Part shown: positions 54,699 through 62,424 of the stretch, one piece after another
How positions within the stretch are numbered: the stretch's first letter is position 1
Layout: each line of letters starts with the position of its first letter
Origin: Xanthomonas sp. Leaf148
GTDB lineage: Bacteria; Pseudomonadota; Gammaproteobacteria; Xanthomonadales; Xanthomonadaceae
NCBI RefSeq assembly: GCF_001423585.1
Contig: NZ_LMOP01000001.1
Span: 806,001 to 870,000 of the forward strand
DNA length: 64,000 nucleotides
Reading direction: 5' to 3'
The notes under the pieces: generated by a model
The model's input: the letters and a program-made list of their open reading frames with translations, nothing else
Told to the model about the DNA's origin: nothing
Databases searched by the model: none
Translations under genes and position numbers: made by a program

Positions 54699-55697
54699 GC
54701 GATTGCCTTGTTCGTAAGTCGCGGACCAGCCGCCAAAATGACCGTTTGGGGCGTAGGGAGAGTGCGCCCTGAAACAGCCTAGGGACGCTAGCATTGAGGG
54801 TAGCCGGATCTCGTCTCACAGACTGCGCCGTCGCACGACCCTTGTGTCTACGTGTCTACTGGTCGCAACCGTCCCCGCCACATTTTCGCCGCGACCAATA
54901 CAATCAGCAAATTACGGAATTCTGGGCGCTCCGGGCAGCCGCAAGCCGTTGAGCTGCAAGGAGTCTTGGTCCGCGTTTCTCAGGCAACCCGGGACTGGTG
55001 CGCAAGATGCATTCGGTTGGGTAGGGCTTTTGACCCGCCCTACAAATGGTTTCGGGCAGCGCATCTCCGCGGCCTCAGTGGAACCAGGGTCCGCGAAGAA
55101 CGAGGATTCGCTTCGGCGGGTCTGGCTCGAGGGTTGGACTGCCATCGATAGATCGCGTGGACGCGCCGCATGCCTTCAGTCCGAACCCTCAATCGTCCCG
55201 CCGAGGCCGCACTCAACGGTTTCAGATGCTCAGCTCGGATGGCTGGTCCCCGAGCGCATGACGCTTCTCGTTCGGGCGACGCTACCACTTGGGCCTGAGT
55301 CAGCTCTGCGGTCCGCTACTCGAAAGCAGTGAGACGACGGCCCGTTTCTCGCACTACCACTACCGCTTGCAGCCACCCCGGCGTGCTCAACATGGTGAAG
55401 ACTGCGACCTGCTAACCACGCAGTGAAGACACCGGCAGCTGGCCGGTCAGCACCTCGCGCAAGCCGAAGATCACCGCCCCAGCTTGAAGACTTCGTTTGT
55501 CTCGCCCAAGCCGCCCGCCTGCGTCTACGCAAAAACGAGAAGCCAAGCCGCATTCGCGACACCTCCATCGTCAAATTGCATATCAGCTATCAGATTTCGA
55601 CTCGTATTCAAATTTGTGAAATGGCGCCCGAAGCGAGCTCTTGCGGAAGTAGCGATTCTTGGTTGGATGAGGACTTCCCCCACACGCAGGAGTTTTC
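54699..55697. other. 1-kb stretch without a convincing gene
   Basis: Open frames up to 162 codons occur on both strands (for example 54844-55332 plus), but they lack ribosome sites, overlap one another in different frames and show shuffled composition. A segment around 54950-55060 (plus strand, reading QGVLVRVSQATRDWCA) is the most protein-like and could be gene debris. The mod promoter should lie at its left end. No repeat or RNA was identified. Confidence 0.5.
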
Positions 55698-56039
55698 ATG
55701 ACCACACATCCCCAACAACTCGAAATCGCCGGCCATCTGCTCGCCGGGCTGATGAGCCAGACCCTTTCGGACGAGCCGCTGGTGCGCCAGCGAAATGTCT
55801 GCAATGCCTGGGCCTCTGCTGGCGAACTGATCGTCTACAGCCAGAAGAACGTCCCGGGCGGAAGCAACGCCGCTCCATCGTTGGAACATGCCCCTCCCCG
55901 GCCTTATCCGGCTGTGCGCACACGCGAGGCTGTCATTGTTCGAGAGCTCCCATCGATAGACGAATGGCGCGCGGGCCGGAAGAACAAAGCCGCACAGCTG
56001 GATCCAGTGCGCAATAAGAAACGCCCCACCCTTCATTGA
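55698..56039 (+). CDS. small hypothetical protein
   Basis: 113-residue protein with a strong start: AGGAG five bases before the ATG at 55698. It begins MTTHPQQLEIAGHLLAGLM, has a short hydrophobic-amphipathic start, a middle with WASAGELIVYSQKN, and a basic C-terminus (RKNKAAQLDPVRNKKRPTLH). No known domain is recognised. A perfect terminator follows 25 bases later. It is convergent with the relaxase gene. Confidence 0.65.
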   Translation: MTTHPQQLEIAGHLLAGLMSQTLSDEPLVRQRNVCNAWASAGELIVYSQKNVPGGSNAAPSLEHAPPRPYPAVRTREAVIVRELPSIDEWRAGRKNKAAQLDPVRNKKRPTLH

Positions 56040-56063
56040 GTCGGACGAGAGCACGTAAACATT

Positions 56064-56084
56064 GAGCCCCGCACTGCGGGGCTC
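56064..56084 (+). terminator. terminator after the 113-residue ORF
   Basis: Perfect stem GAGCCCCGC-ACT-GCGGGGCTC followed by TTTGGTTT, ending just before the relaxase stop; it may serve both convergent genes. Confidence 0.85.
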
Positions 56085-56091
56085 TTTGGTT

Positions 56092-57687
56092 TCAGTGGAA
56101 GCGCGACGGCTGGGGAACGTAGGCCGGCGCAGGAGGGGCAACGATGACAGGGCTTGGACGCGGCTCATCGGGTTCATTCGCCATGTCGAGTGCCAAGGGA
56201 TAGCGCTGGAGCATGTCTCGGCTCCACACCTCCAGATGCGCCGCACTGGCCAAAGCCTCTTTTTCGCAGAGGGCTTGCTCCTGCTGGGTCACTCTGGTCC
56301 TTGCATCTGCAAGCTCTGCGGTCCGGCTTTCCAGGGTGCTGAGTCGGCGACCACGCCGCTGTTTCCATTCTCCCTGCATCCACGACGGACCGGGCTCGGG
56401 GTTGTTTGCAACGAAGTCGTTCCATGAGTTCTCGGCCATGTGGTGCAGCTTCTCCGCTCGGCGCACCGCCAATAGACGCCGGGCGAACTTCATGGCGGCG
56501 GCCTTGAAGCGCCGCAGCCGACGCAGCAGCTCGTTGAGGTCCGGACGCAGCCGGGCCTCGTCGGCGAAGGCAGTCACACGTTCCCTGATCCACTGCATCA
56601 AGGCCAGGGTTGCGTGGAGTGTTTTCGCCAAGCGCGGATCCGCTTGAACAGCCACTCCCCATTCGACGCTGGCCTCCTCCGCAAGCTCGGCGACCGAACG
56701 TGGCTCGCGGGGCGGCTTGGCCTCCTCTGCCTCCATCAGTCCCAGCCCACGGACAATGGTCGCCATGCTGGGGGACACCTCGATGTGTCCTGCCCCGCGC
56801 CTGAGCGGCAGGGACAGCACATCAGAAGGTTGGCGAGCCTCGCGCTCGGCTTGGGCCTGGCTGTGACCGTCGGGCACCGGCATGGCGCGCCCCTCCTGCT
56901 CGAACACGGCGATGAGTTTTCGGAAGGTCTCCTCGTTGGTCTCTTCGATGAGCTGGTTGGCCTCGAACCGCTCCGATGGCTGGCCCCGTCGAGCCAGCGC
57001 GGTCCCGTTCTTGCCGACGTGCTTGGTCGGCTCGCGAGATAGGACGGCGGCCGCAGCCAGGTCGCCCCGCGCCAGGGCATCGTCGGCTTGGGCGGCCAGG
57101 CTTCGGTGGTCCACCCGAATCTCCAGGGCCGCCTTCTCAAGGTGGGCGTTGATGGTGGAGGCGATGAGTTCGCGCACCCATTGCACCTCGACACGTCCCG
57201 ACGGTCCGCCGTCCAGTTCCTTGGTTTTGTCCGTGAGACCGTCTGGCCCCATGCGCCGCGTCGTCGCCAGCACATGGACGTGCCAGTTCAAGCCGTCCTT
57301 GCTGCCCGGGCTGTGGATACTGGCCTGCGCCGCGAACCCGTAGCGCGCGACGAGCGCACGGGTGACTTCCACGGCCAGGTCGGACCGCTGGAGGTCATCG
57401 AGTTCGTGGGGCAACGCAAACTCGAACTCGCGCGCGACGGTCGCATCTTTCCGGCGCTCGGCGGCTTCTGCCGCCGGCCAGAGCTCGGCGGGGACCAGGG
57501 CCCAGTCAGGAGCGTCCTCGGGAGCGATGCAGCGCGTTTCGACCACGCCGTCTCGACGGCGATAGTCGTGTCGCATGCCAGTCGATGCGTCTTCGAGGAG
57601 CAGACCGGCCCGGTAGGCGGCAGCTGCTATGGAGGAATGTCTTTTAGCACGGCTGAAGGTTTTGACGTTGGCGTGGTAGATGGCCAT
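56092..57687 (-). CDS. MobA/MobL-type relaxase (MOBQ family)
   Basis: DNA-nicking relaxase that starts conjugative transfer of the element. 531 residues; the N-terminal relaxase domain opens MAIYHANVKTFSRAKRHSS, with Tyr25 (AAAAYRAG) matching the nicking Tyr of RSF1010 MobA, and the metal-binding histidines in NWHVHVLATTRR (His136, His138). After about residue 240 the protein is helical and charged without a primase domain. The ATG at 57687 faces the candidate oriT. A mobilization role is well supported; whether transfer uses an element-encoded or a helper secretion system cannot be told here. Confidence 0.93.
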   Translation of the reverse strand: MAIYHANVKTFSRAKRHSSIAAAAYRAGLLLEDASTGMRHDYRRRDGVVETRCIAPEDAPDWALVPAELWPAAEAAERRKDATVAREFEFALPHELDDLQRSDLAVEVTRALVARYGFAAQASIHSPGSKDGLNWHVHVLATTRRMGPDGLTDKTKELDGGPSGRVEVQWVRELIASTINAHLEKAALEIRVDHRSLAAQADDALARGDLAAAAVLSREPTKHVGKNGTALARRGQPSERFEANQLIEETNEETFRKLIAVFEQEGRAMPVPDGHSQAQAEREARQPSDVLSLPLRRGAGHIEVSPSMATIVRGLGLMEAEEAKPPREPRSVAELAEEASVEWGVAVQADPRLAKTLHATLALMQWIRERVTAFADEARLRPDLNELLRRLRRFKAAAMKFARRLLAVRRAEKLHHMAENSWNDFVANNPEPGPSWMQGEWKQRRGRRLSTLESRTAELADARTRVTQQEQALCEKEALASAAHLEVWSRDMLQRYPLALDMANEPDEPRPSPVIVAPPAPAYVPQPSRFH

Positions 57688-57780
57688 GAAGCGTGAGTCC
57701 CGAGTGGGTTGAGTTCGCTTCGTTTATGGCGTGAATTAGGATTTGCGCAAGGGCTGAAAGCACTTGGGGTTCAAGGGGCG

Positions 57781-57812
57781 AAGACCCTTGCGCACGTGTC
57801 ACGCAGTGACAC
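57781..57812 (-). other. candidate oriT (hairpin plus nic-like sequence)
   Basis: Perfect inverted repeat GTGTCAC-TGC-GTGACAC (minus-strand reading, 57812 to 57796) followed directly by GTGCGCAAGGGTC. In RSF1010-type MOBQ origins an inverted repeat is likewise followed by a nic region containing AAGTGCGCCC. It lies in the relaxase-traD divergent gap, 94-125 bases upstream of the relaxase start. Inference from architecture. Confidence 0.6.
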
Positions 57813-57954
57813 CTAGGTGCGCTCTTGCTTGTTCTTGAAGGCTCTTGTTTTTTAGATCTTTCGGGTCTCGCGGTGGACGAAATTCGAGACCGCCTCAACG
57901 CTTGACGCGAGCAGTTTTCCTGCTTGACTCATTTCCAAGCGACAGGAGAAACGC

Positions 57955-58209
57955 ATGACCGCAACGAATCACTACCGAGACCAAATTCAGCGGGCCACCG
58001 AGCGCTTAGCACAGCTGCAAGCGAAAGAGCTTTTAGCCAACCAGCGCCGCGAAGCAAAGGCGCAGGAAACAGCGAGGCGCGAAGAGATGAGACGACGGCA
58101 GCGAGTGGCTGACCTAGTCTTCCAGACGGGTGCCCATGCACTAGACGAGGCAGAACTGGAAACGTTGCTGCTCAATCACATGAGGGACCGGGCAGGCTTG
58201 CTTCACTAA
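57955..58209 (+). CDS. small TraD-like mobilization protein
   Basis: 84-residue charged protein with AGGAG before the ATG. It has a long basic helix (about 10-50, many Gln/Arg/Glu) followed by VADLVFQTGAHALDEAELETLLLNHM, which resembles the short conjugal-transfer TraD domain often encoded opposite MobA/L relaxases. Its position divergent from the relaxase across the candidate oriT supports an accessory DNA-transfer role. Confidence in the family name is moderate. Confidence 0.75.
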   Translation: MTATNHYRDQIQRATERLAQLQAKELLANQRREAKAQETARREEMRRRQRVADLVFQTGAHALDEAELETLLLNHMRDRAGLLH

Positions 58210-58357
58210 CCTTGCCCTATCAAGTCAGCTTTTTTGCAAGCCACCCAATGCTCGCCCATGGTCATCCGAGGCCCTTGCTCCTGCTGGACGCTCCCCGGCT
58301 GCATCGGTTCCATGACTTGCCAACGGATCTGGCCCTGCTTGATAGCCCGGAAGAGTT

Positions 58358-58717
58358 CTACGAGCCAAGGACGGTGATGGCATGAAGTCCCGACTCTATC
58401 GCAGCCCTGATGATCCTGTAGCTGTCCCGGTCGAAGCCCAACGGCTCGCCTTTCAGCTTCCTGGCCGCTGTCAGTGTCGTGACGGTGCCCAGGTAGTGCC
58501 AGGCATCCAGCACGTGGAGCTGGCGCAAGTTCTCGCCCTTCTCTTCCAACGCAATCCGGCCATGAAGGGGCCAGGTTGAAAGCTCTAGACGAATGAGTGC
58601 AGCACGTAAGCGCTCTTCGTGCTCGTCCGGGGGCTCACCTCCCGACCAAGCGCCGGCGCAGCGCTTGAGCATGGCCCGAAAGCACGGGCGACCCGAGGGT
58701 AGCCGCTCAAGCCCCAC
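58358..58717 (-). CDS. hypothetical protein, 5' end uncertain or truncated
   Basis: Minus-strand frame whose codons show the G/C-rich third positions of real coding (reading LRQLHVLDAWHYLGTV ... DRDSYRIIRAAIESGLHA). The only in-frame starts are a GTG at 58717 and an ATG near 58676, yet protein-like sequence continues upstream to about 58760 (WRIADDHRLCYALVGLERLP), where no start codon is found and a plus-strand ORF begins. It may be a gene that lost its 5' end. No family is recognised. Confidence 0.35.
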   Translation of the reverse strand: MGLERLPSGRPCFRAMLKRCAGAWSGGEPPDEHEERLRAALIRLELSTWPLHGRIALEEKGENLRQLHVLDAWHYLGTVTTLTAARKLKGEPLGFDRDSYRIIRAAIESGLHAITVLGS

Positions 58718-58780
58718 CAGGGCGTAGCAGAGCCGGTGGTCATCGGCGATGCGCCATAAACTTTTTTGAGCGGCCTGGCG

Positions 58781-59029
58781 ATGAGCGACCCGGACATGCT
58801 GATCGTGGTGATGGCGGAGAGCGGCGGGTATCCAGACATTGCTCGTGCGACCACCGATGGCACGCGGTTCCTCAACCTGGTGCGGCGCGAGGACTTGGGG
58901 AAGGTCTTCCGCAGCCTGGCCTTGCACAACGGTAGCAGTGCTGAAAAGGCGGTGCTGAAGATGCGCAGCGAAGCGCTGATCGACGCGGACAAGGACGCCG
59001 ATGCGGCGACTGGACGGAACTTCCACTAG
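58781..59029 (+). CDS. small hypothetical protein
   Basis: 82-residue ORF from the ATG at 58781 with typical coding composition: MSDPDMLIVVMAESGGYPDI, then LVRREDLGKVFRSLAL and NGSSAEKAVLKMRSEALIDA. It ends 100 bases before the HNH gene on the same strand and may lead that unit. No family is recognised; the ribosome site is weak. Confidence 0.5.
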   Translation: MSDPDMLIVVMAESGGYPDIARATTDGTRFLNLVRREDLGKVFRSLALHNGSSAEKAVLKMRSEALIDADKDADAATGRNFH

Positions 59030-59129
59030 CCGCCATCCTTGCTCGGACACTCTCAACCGGAAGTCCACTCGCTGACAGGAAAGCGAGCTCCATCGATGGT
59101 CTAACCCAATAGAGCCAGTAAGGAATCGC

Positions 59130-60059
59130 ATGGACGACGAAAAGCAGCGGATCGCACAGTGGCGCGCGAAGAGGCGTCAGGAACGCTTCGAACAGGAACG
59201 CGGCCGAAGCCGCACGCGGCAGTTCGCAGGCCACTTCTTCCTCGCGGACGATGATGAGGAAAGCATCGATCCCGCCGACGCCGCCGCGGATGCTGAAGAG
59301 CAAGCATTGGCGCAGCGGGCATCGGCGCCTGCTGAACCGTCTCCACGCCTGTCCAGCAGCGAGCTGCGCCTTGCTTTGTGGTCCTGGGACATGGATTCGC
59401 TCCGCCAGTTGTGGAGCGAACGGGCGCAAAAGCTGTCCTATGTTGAAGACGCTGCACGGTTGCTTGCTCACATCCGCCACCGCTCGGGGATTGATGCGTC
59501 CCTTCGATCTCCGGCGCAGATGACGGGCAACGACGCCATCCAAGCCTTGAAGGGCTCACTGGAAGAATCGGGCCGGCTCCATCTATCCTCGACTCCCCCA
59601 TCTATTCCGCCCGACCCATCGTTGGAGGGAAAACGGGTTGAGCAAGTGCTGCGTGTGATCCGGGAAGGACAAGCCGATTTCCGAAAGCGCCTGGTGGAGC
59701 ACTACGGGGCCGTCTGCATGGTCACCGGGACGTCGCACGCAAGCGTGATCGATGCCGCGCACATCAAGCCTTACAACGGGATCTCTACCAACGCCCTAAG
59801 CAACGGCTTGCTGCTTCGGAAGGACATCCACGCCCTGTTTGATGCAGGATTGCTCGACATCTCACCAGACCTGCTGGTGTCTGTCTCCGATTCGGTCACC
59901 GATACTTGCTATCGCACACTTCATGGACAGCGGTTGACGCTGCGAGCCCCATCTAAGATTTCACATTCGGCTCTGCTTGCCAGGATGCGAGGCGAGGCCA
60001 TGAACGAAATAGGCGGCGCCTTTGCTGGTGACAAGGATCACGATGGACACCCACGCTGA
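59130..60059 (+). CDS. HNH endonuclease
   Basis: 309-residue nuclease. The N-terminal half (1-165) is charged and variable, with an Asp/Glu/Ala-rich linker (40-65). The C-terminal HNH domain of the HNH_2 type covers about 185-250: Cys196 (GAVCMVTGTS), AAHIKPYNG with His211, NALSNGLLLRKDIHALFDAGLLDI with Asn225 and His234. ATG at 59130 with AAGGA upstream. The last 17 bases overlap the next gene, so both proteins are made together. HNH_2 proteins of this form act in restriction and other anti-mobile-DNA roles; the target of this one is unknown. Confidence 0.9.
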   Translation: MDDEKQRIAQWRAKRRQERFEQERGRSRTRQFAGHFFLADDDEESIDPADAAADAEEQALAQRASAPAEPSPRLSSSELRLALWSWDMDSLRQLWSERAQKLSYVEDAARLLAHIRHRSGIDASLRSPAQMTGNDAIQALKGSLEESGRLHLSSTPPSIPPDPSLEGKRVEQVLRVIREGQADFRKRLVEHYGAVCMVTGTSHASVIDAAHIKPYNGISTNALSNGLLLRKDIHALFDAGLLDISPDLLVSVSDSVTDTCYRTLHGQRLTLRAPSKISHSALLARMRGEAMNEIGGAFAGDKDHDGHPR

Positions 60060-60825
60060 CCCTTTGGAGCACGTCCGCATGGAGCACGGCGAGGTCGCGG
60101 TCTACCAAGGGCTGCGCCTTTACTCCTTTGCCACCTTCCGAGACGAAGTGGTGTTCGCGGCTATCGACTCCCTGGATAGAAAAATCGACGAACTAAGAAG
60201 CAGCCAGGAAGAAGTGGAAAGAACCCTGGCAGCTGATAGTTACGCGAAACTCCAACAATCCACTGTTGAAGCGTTCTTGCTAGCCACGCAGTCCATGCAC
60301 GAACGGGCACTGCGAGGGTTGATGACCGCCATGGCGCGAAAGAAAGCATGGTCCAACGCCCAGCAAGGCCAGATCCAACGCTGCTCTTTGACTGGCAAGG
60401 AGAGCCTTCAAAGCCTCTTCCTTGAACTATTCGATGCGCCGATGGAACTGTTCGGGTTGCACGATGACCTGCTGTTTCTCAACTTGCTAGGCAATGCTCT
60501 TCGACACGGCGACGGGAACGCCGCTATGACTATTCATAAGCTCGCCCCGTCTCTCTGGATCAACTGGCTTCCCCCAGGCACGGTCATTGCCAATCTCTTT
60601 ACCGTCCCACTTGACGCACCGCGCCACCCTGCCTTCGATTCCATCACCCTTCCCCGAACTGTCCTCGAGCAAATGTTCATGGCAGTGACGGCCTTTTGGG
60701 AGGACATAGAGTTCGTGCGGTGCAACTCCTTTTCCCGGAAGTCGGAGAGCACCGAAAAACACATTGATCAGCTTCGAAGCCGGCGCGCTATGAGATCCAA
60801 CGAGCGCGTATGGGAAATAGGCTGA
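60043..60825 (+). CDS. unknown protein with RHGDG motif, coupled to the HNH nuclease
   Basis: 260-residue protein starting at the ATG at 60043 (GGA upstream), inside the end of the HNH gene. An N-terminal helical region with coiled-coil character (about 35-75) is followed by a mostly helical core; the most striking stretch is LLGNALRHGDGNAA (about 148-161), a motif similar to the Asn/Arg-His-Gly ends of some HEPN-like proteins, although the full R-x(4-6)-H signature is not met. No transmembrane helix. It is convergent with the nuclease gene at 60854. Function unknown; the coupling suggests partner, inhibitor or immunity to the HNH protein. Confidence 0.8.
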   Translation: MDTHADPLEHVRMEHGEVAVYQGLRLYSFATFRDEVVFAAIDSLDRKIDELRSSQEEVERTLAADSYAKLQQSTVEAFLLATQSMHERALRGLMTAMARKKAWSNAQQGQIQRCSLTGKESLQSLFLELFDAPMELFGLHDDLLFLNLLGNALRHGDGNAAMTIHKLAPSLWINWLPPGTVIANLFTVPLDAPRHPAFDSITLPRTVLEQMFMAVTAFWEDIEFVRCNSFSRKSESTEKHIDQLRSRRAMRSNERVWEIG

Positions 60826-60853
60826 CCTCAATCAGGGGCGACCACGCTTGCCC

Positions 60854-61771
60854 TCACTTTTCAGCGTCCACTGGCACCCGGTGGAAGTTCACATTGAGTC
60901 GCTTGATGAGTACCTTGGTCGCCTTTTTCGGAGCCCGCGAGCACACCAGGACGGCCTCGCCATTGGGCACCTGGCGCATGGCCAACTGTTCGGCACGCAG
61001 GATGGCGCGGTATTTCACGCACTGATAGACCCCGCGCATGAGCTCGTCCTCCGAGCACTTGCTGGCCTTCACCTCCACCGCCAGGCGCTGCTTGCCGTTC
61101 TCGAACAGCACGTCCAACCGATCCCCGCTGCTCAACACGGCCTCGTTTCGGCCCGGCTCAAAGGCGCCGAAGTCGGCCAGTTCCTCGGGGTGTTGACGCA
61201 TCCAGCGCTTGAGGGCTTGGTGTTCGGCGCTCTCGGGTGCTCCGCCGGCTTGAACCTTGGGCAACGGGAGCACGTCGCCCTTGTCGGCCTCCAGTTCTCC
61301 GGACGCGGGTTCCAAACGGGCCACTCCAAGCGCCGCGGCGATCTGGTCCCACTTGTCGAAGTGGTAGACCGCGTTCATGGCAGCGTCGAGGTAGGCCTCG
61401 CGATTGGCGGCCATGCCGGCGCCGTTATCCTCAAACCAGTAGCTCGCGATCTCTCCGGCACCAGTGCTCGCGTAGCCAGTGCTCTTGCTCACCACGATGG
61501 TGTTGATTGGCGGGATGCGTTCACCTCGCCACTCTGGAAGCTGCCCGAGTTGTTGAATAGCCAGTCCAACAGCCCCGATAGCTGGCCCGTAGATCGTCTT
61601 GCGGGCCTTGGGCTCGTGCCCGAACTCGCGTTCCAGTTGCTTGGCCAGTTCCCCGTAAAAGATGGGCCGCCCCTCCTTCGCCCGGCGAATCAGGATTGGG
61701 AGGATGTCGGCGACGACCTGGATGCGCCAGGGGGTGTTGGCGAGGGGAAGCTGGGTCCAGTCGAATGCCAT
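60854..61771 (-). CDS. PD-(D/E)XK-type nuclease with N-terminal winged-helix-like domain
   Basis: 305 residues from the ATG at 61771, with GGAAGGA upstream. The N-terminal domain (about 1-150: TPWRIQVVADILPILIRRAKEGRPIFYGELAKQL) looks like a helix-rich DNA or target-recognition module. The C-terminal domain has a restriction-enzyme core: SAEHQALKRWM helix, Asp220 (GDRLDVLFENG), Glu233-x-Lys235 (LAVEVKASKCSED) and GVYQCVKYRAIL, fitting the PD-(D/E)XK fold. It lies 30 bases after a zinc-ribbon gene and is the last of three leftward genes. Nuclease fold likely; biological role unknown. Confidence 0.82.
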   Translation of the reverse strand: MAFDWTQLPLANTPWRIQVVADILPILIRRAKEGRPIFYGELAKQLEREFGHEPKARKTIYGPAIGAVGLAIQQLGQLPEWRGERIPPINTIVVSKSTGYASTGAGEIASYWFEDNGAGMAANREAYLDAAMNAVYHFDKWDQIAAALGVARLEPASGELEADKGDVLPLPKVQAGGAPESAEHQALKRWMRQHPEELADFGAFEPGRNEAVLSSGDRLDVLFENGKQRLAVEVKASKCSEDELMRGVYQCVKYRAILRAEQLAMRQVPNGEAVLVCSRAPKKATKVLIKRLNVNFHRVPVDAEK

Positions 61772-61801
61772 GAGTCCTTCCTTGGATACTCGCAAAGTCT
61801 C

Positions 61802-61945
61802 TTACTTCAAGATCGGCCGAGGAATGACTGAGAGCGACTTACACTGAGGACAAATCAATCCCAGATTGATGCGCCGGCTGAACTGGTGCTTGCATTTCTT
61901 GCATGCGAAGAAGTATGGCGGACCAGGAATTAGGCCGGTGCTCAC
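61802..61945 (-). CDS. 47-residue zinc-ribbon protein
   Basis: Tiny ORF starting at a GTG whose GTGA overlaps the stop of the upstream gene (4 bases). It encodes MSTGLIPGPPYFFACKKCK, then HQFSRRINLGLICPQCKS, giving two CxxC knuckles 18-20 residues apart, a classic four-Cys zinc ribbon, and ends VIPRPILK. It ends 30 bases before the nuclease start. Codon-level overlap with its neighbour and the intact Cys pattern argue that it is real despite its size. Confidence 0.75.
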   Translation of the reverse strand: MSTGLIPGPPYFFACKKCKHQFSRRINLGLICPQCKSLSVIPRPILK

Positions 61946-62301
61946 TTGCCGGCCTTGCGCCTAAAACGTGCGTGATTAGGCCCAACGTCGATCTCGTCAT
62001 AGTCCTTCGAGAGCGCAACGAGCAGGCCTATGCCAATGCTTGCAGCAAGGATGATTGCGGCCACTTCCATCCCAGTAACTGCCGCCAACCCACCCAGACC
62101 AACCGCGCCACTTAACCCGCCGGTAAAAGGAGCCAAGCCAACCGCCGCAACAACAGCAGCTAGACCAATCTTTCCAATCTTGGTGATCTTCTTCGTCTTC
62201 TTGAGATCCTCAGCGAGCTTTCCCACCACCAAGATTTCACTGGCCTTAGCGTTCTTGGCTGCTTCCAACTCATCCCGCGTTGAAACGGTCACACTTCCCA
62301 T
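61942..62301 (-). CDS. small glycine-rich membrane protein
   Basis: 119-residue protein from the ATG at 62301 with GGGGA upstream. A soluble start (MGSVTVSTRDELEAAKNAKA, SEILVVGKLAEDLKKTKK) is followed by two hydrophobic Gly/Ala-rich helices (about 43-75 and 76-98) and a short polar tail. The N-terminal pattern, with ELEAAKN and EILVVGKLAEDLK, looks like a conserved domain placed ahead of membrane helices in small effector-like proteins. It is the first gene of the three-gene unit ending in the nuclease. A pore-forming or membrane-sensing role is a guess. Confidence 0.72.
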   Translation of the reverse strand: MGSVTVSTRDELEAAKNAKASEILVVGKLAEDLKKTKKITKIGKIGLAAVVAAVGLAPFTGGLSGAVGLGGLAAVTGMEVAAIILAASIGIGLLVALSKDYDEIDVGPNHARFRRKAGK

Positions 62302-62424
62302 GTCATCCCCTGATTGATGGCCATCTACGACCACCGTGGTCGTAATTTAGTTGTTGGCCACGGTCCTTGCCAGCAGTAGAACCTGGTGCGAACCATGGCT
62401 GCACCAGTAGACGGTAACGGCCTC

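Noticed and set aside
54844..55332. 162-codon plus-strand frame upstream of the 113-residue ORF
   Set aside because: Overlaps other frames of similar quality, has no ribosome site and no recognisable domain.
58212..58385. Possible 57-residue plus-strand protein (SFFASHPMLAHGHPRPLL...)
   Set aside because: Composition is fairly protein-like but there is no ribosome site, only a TTG or an internal ATG start, and it lies partly opposite the minus-strand ORF at 58358.
60043..60825. Calling the RHGDG protein a HEPN ribonuclease
   Set aside because: The R-x(4-6)-H catalytic signature is not met; only a loose resemblance of the RHG stretch supports it.
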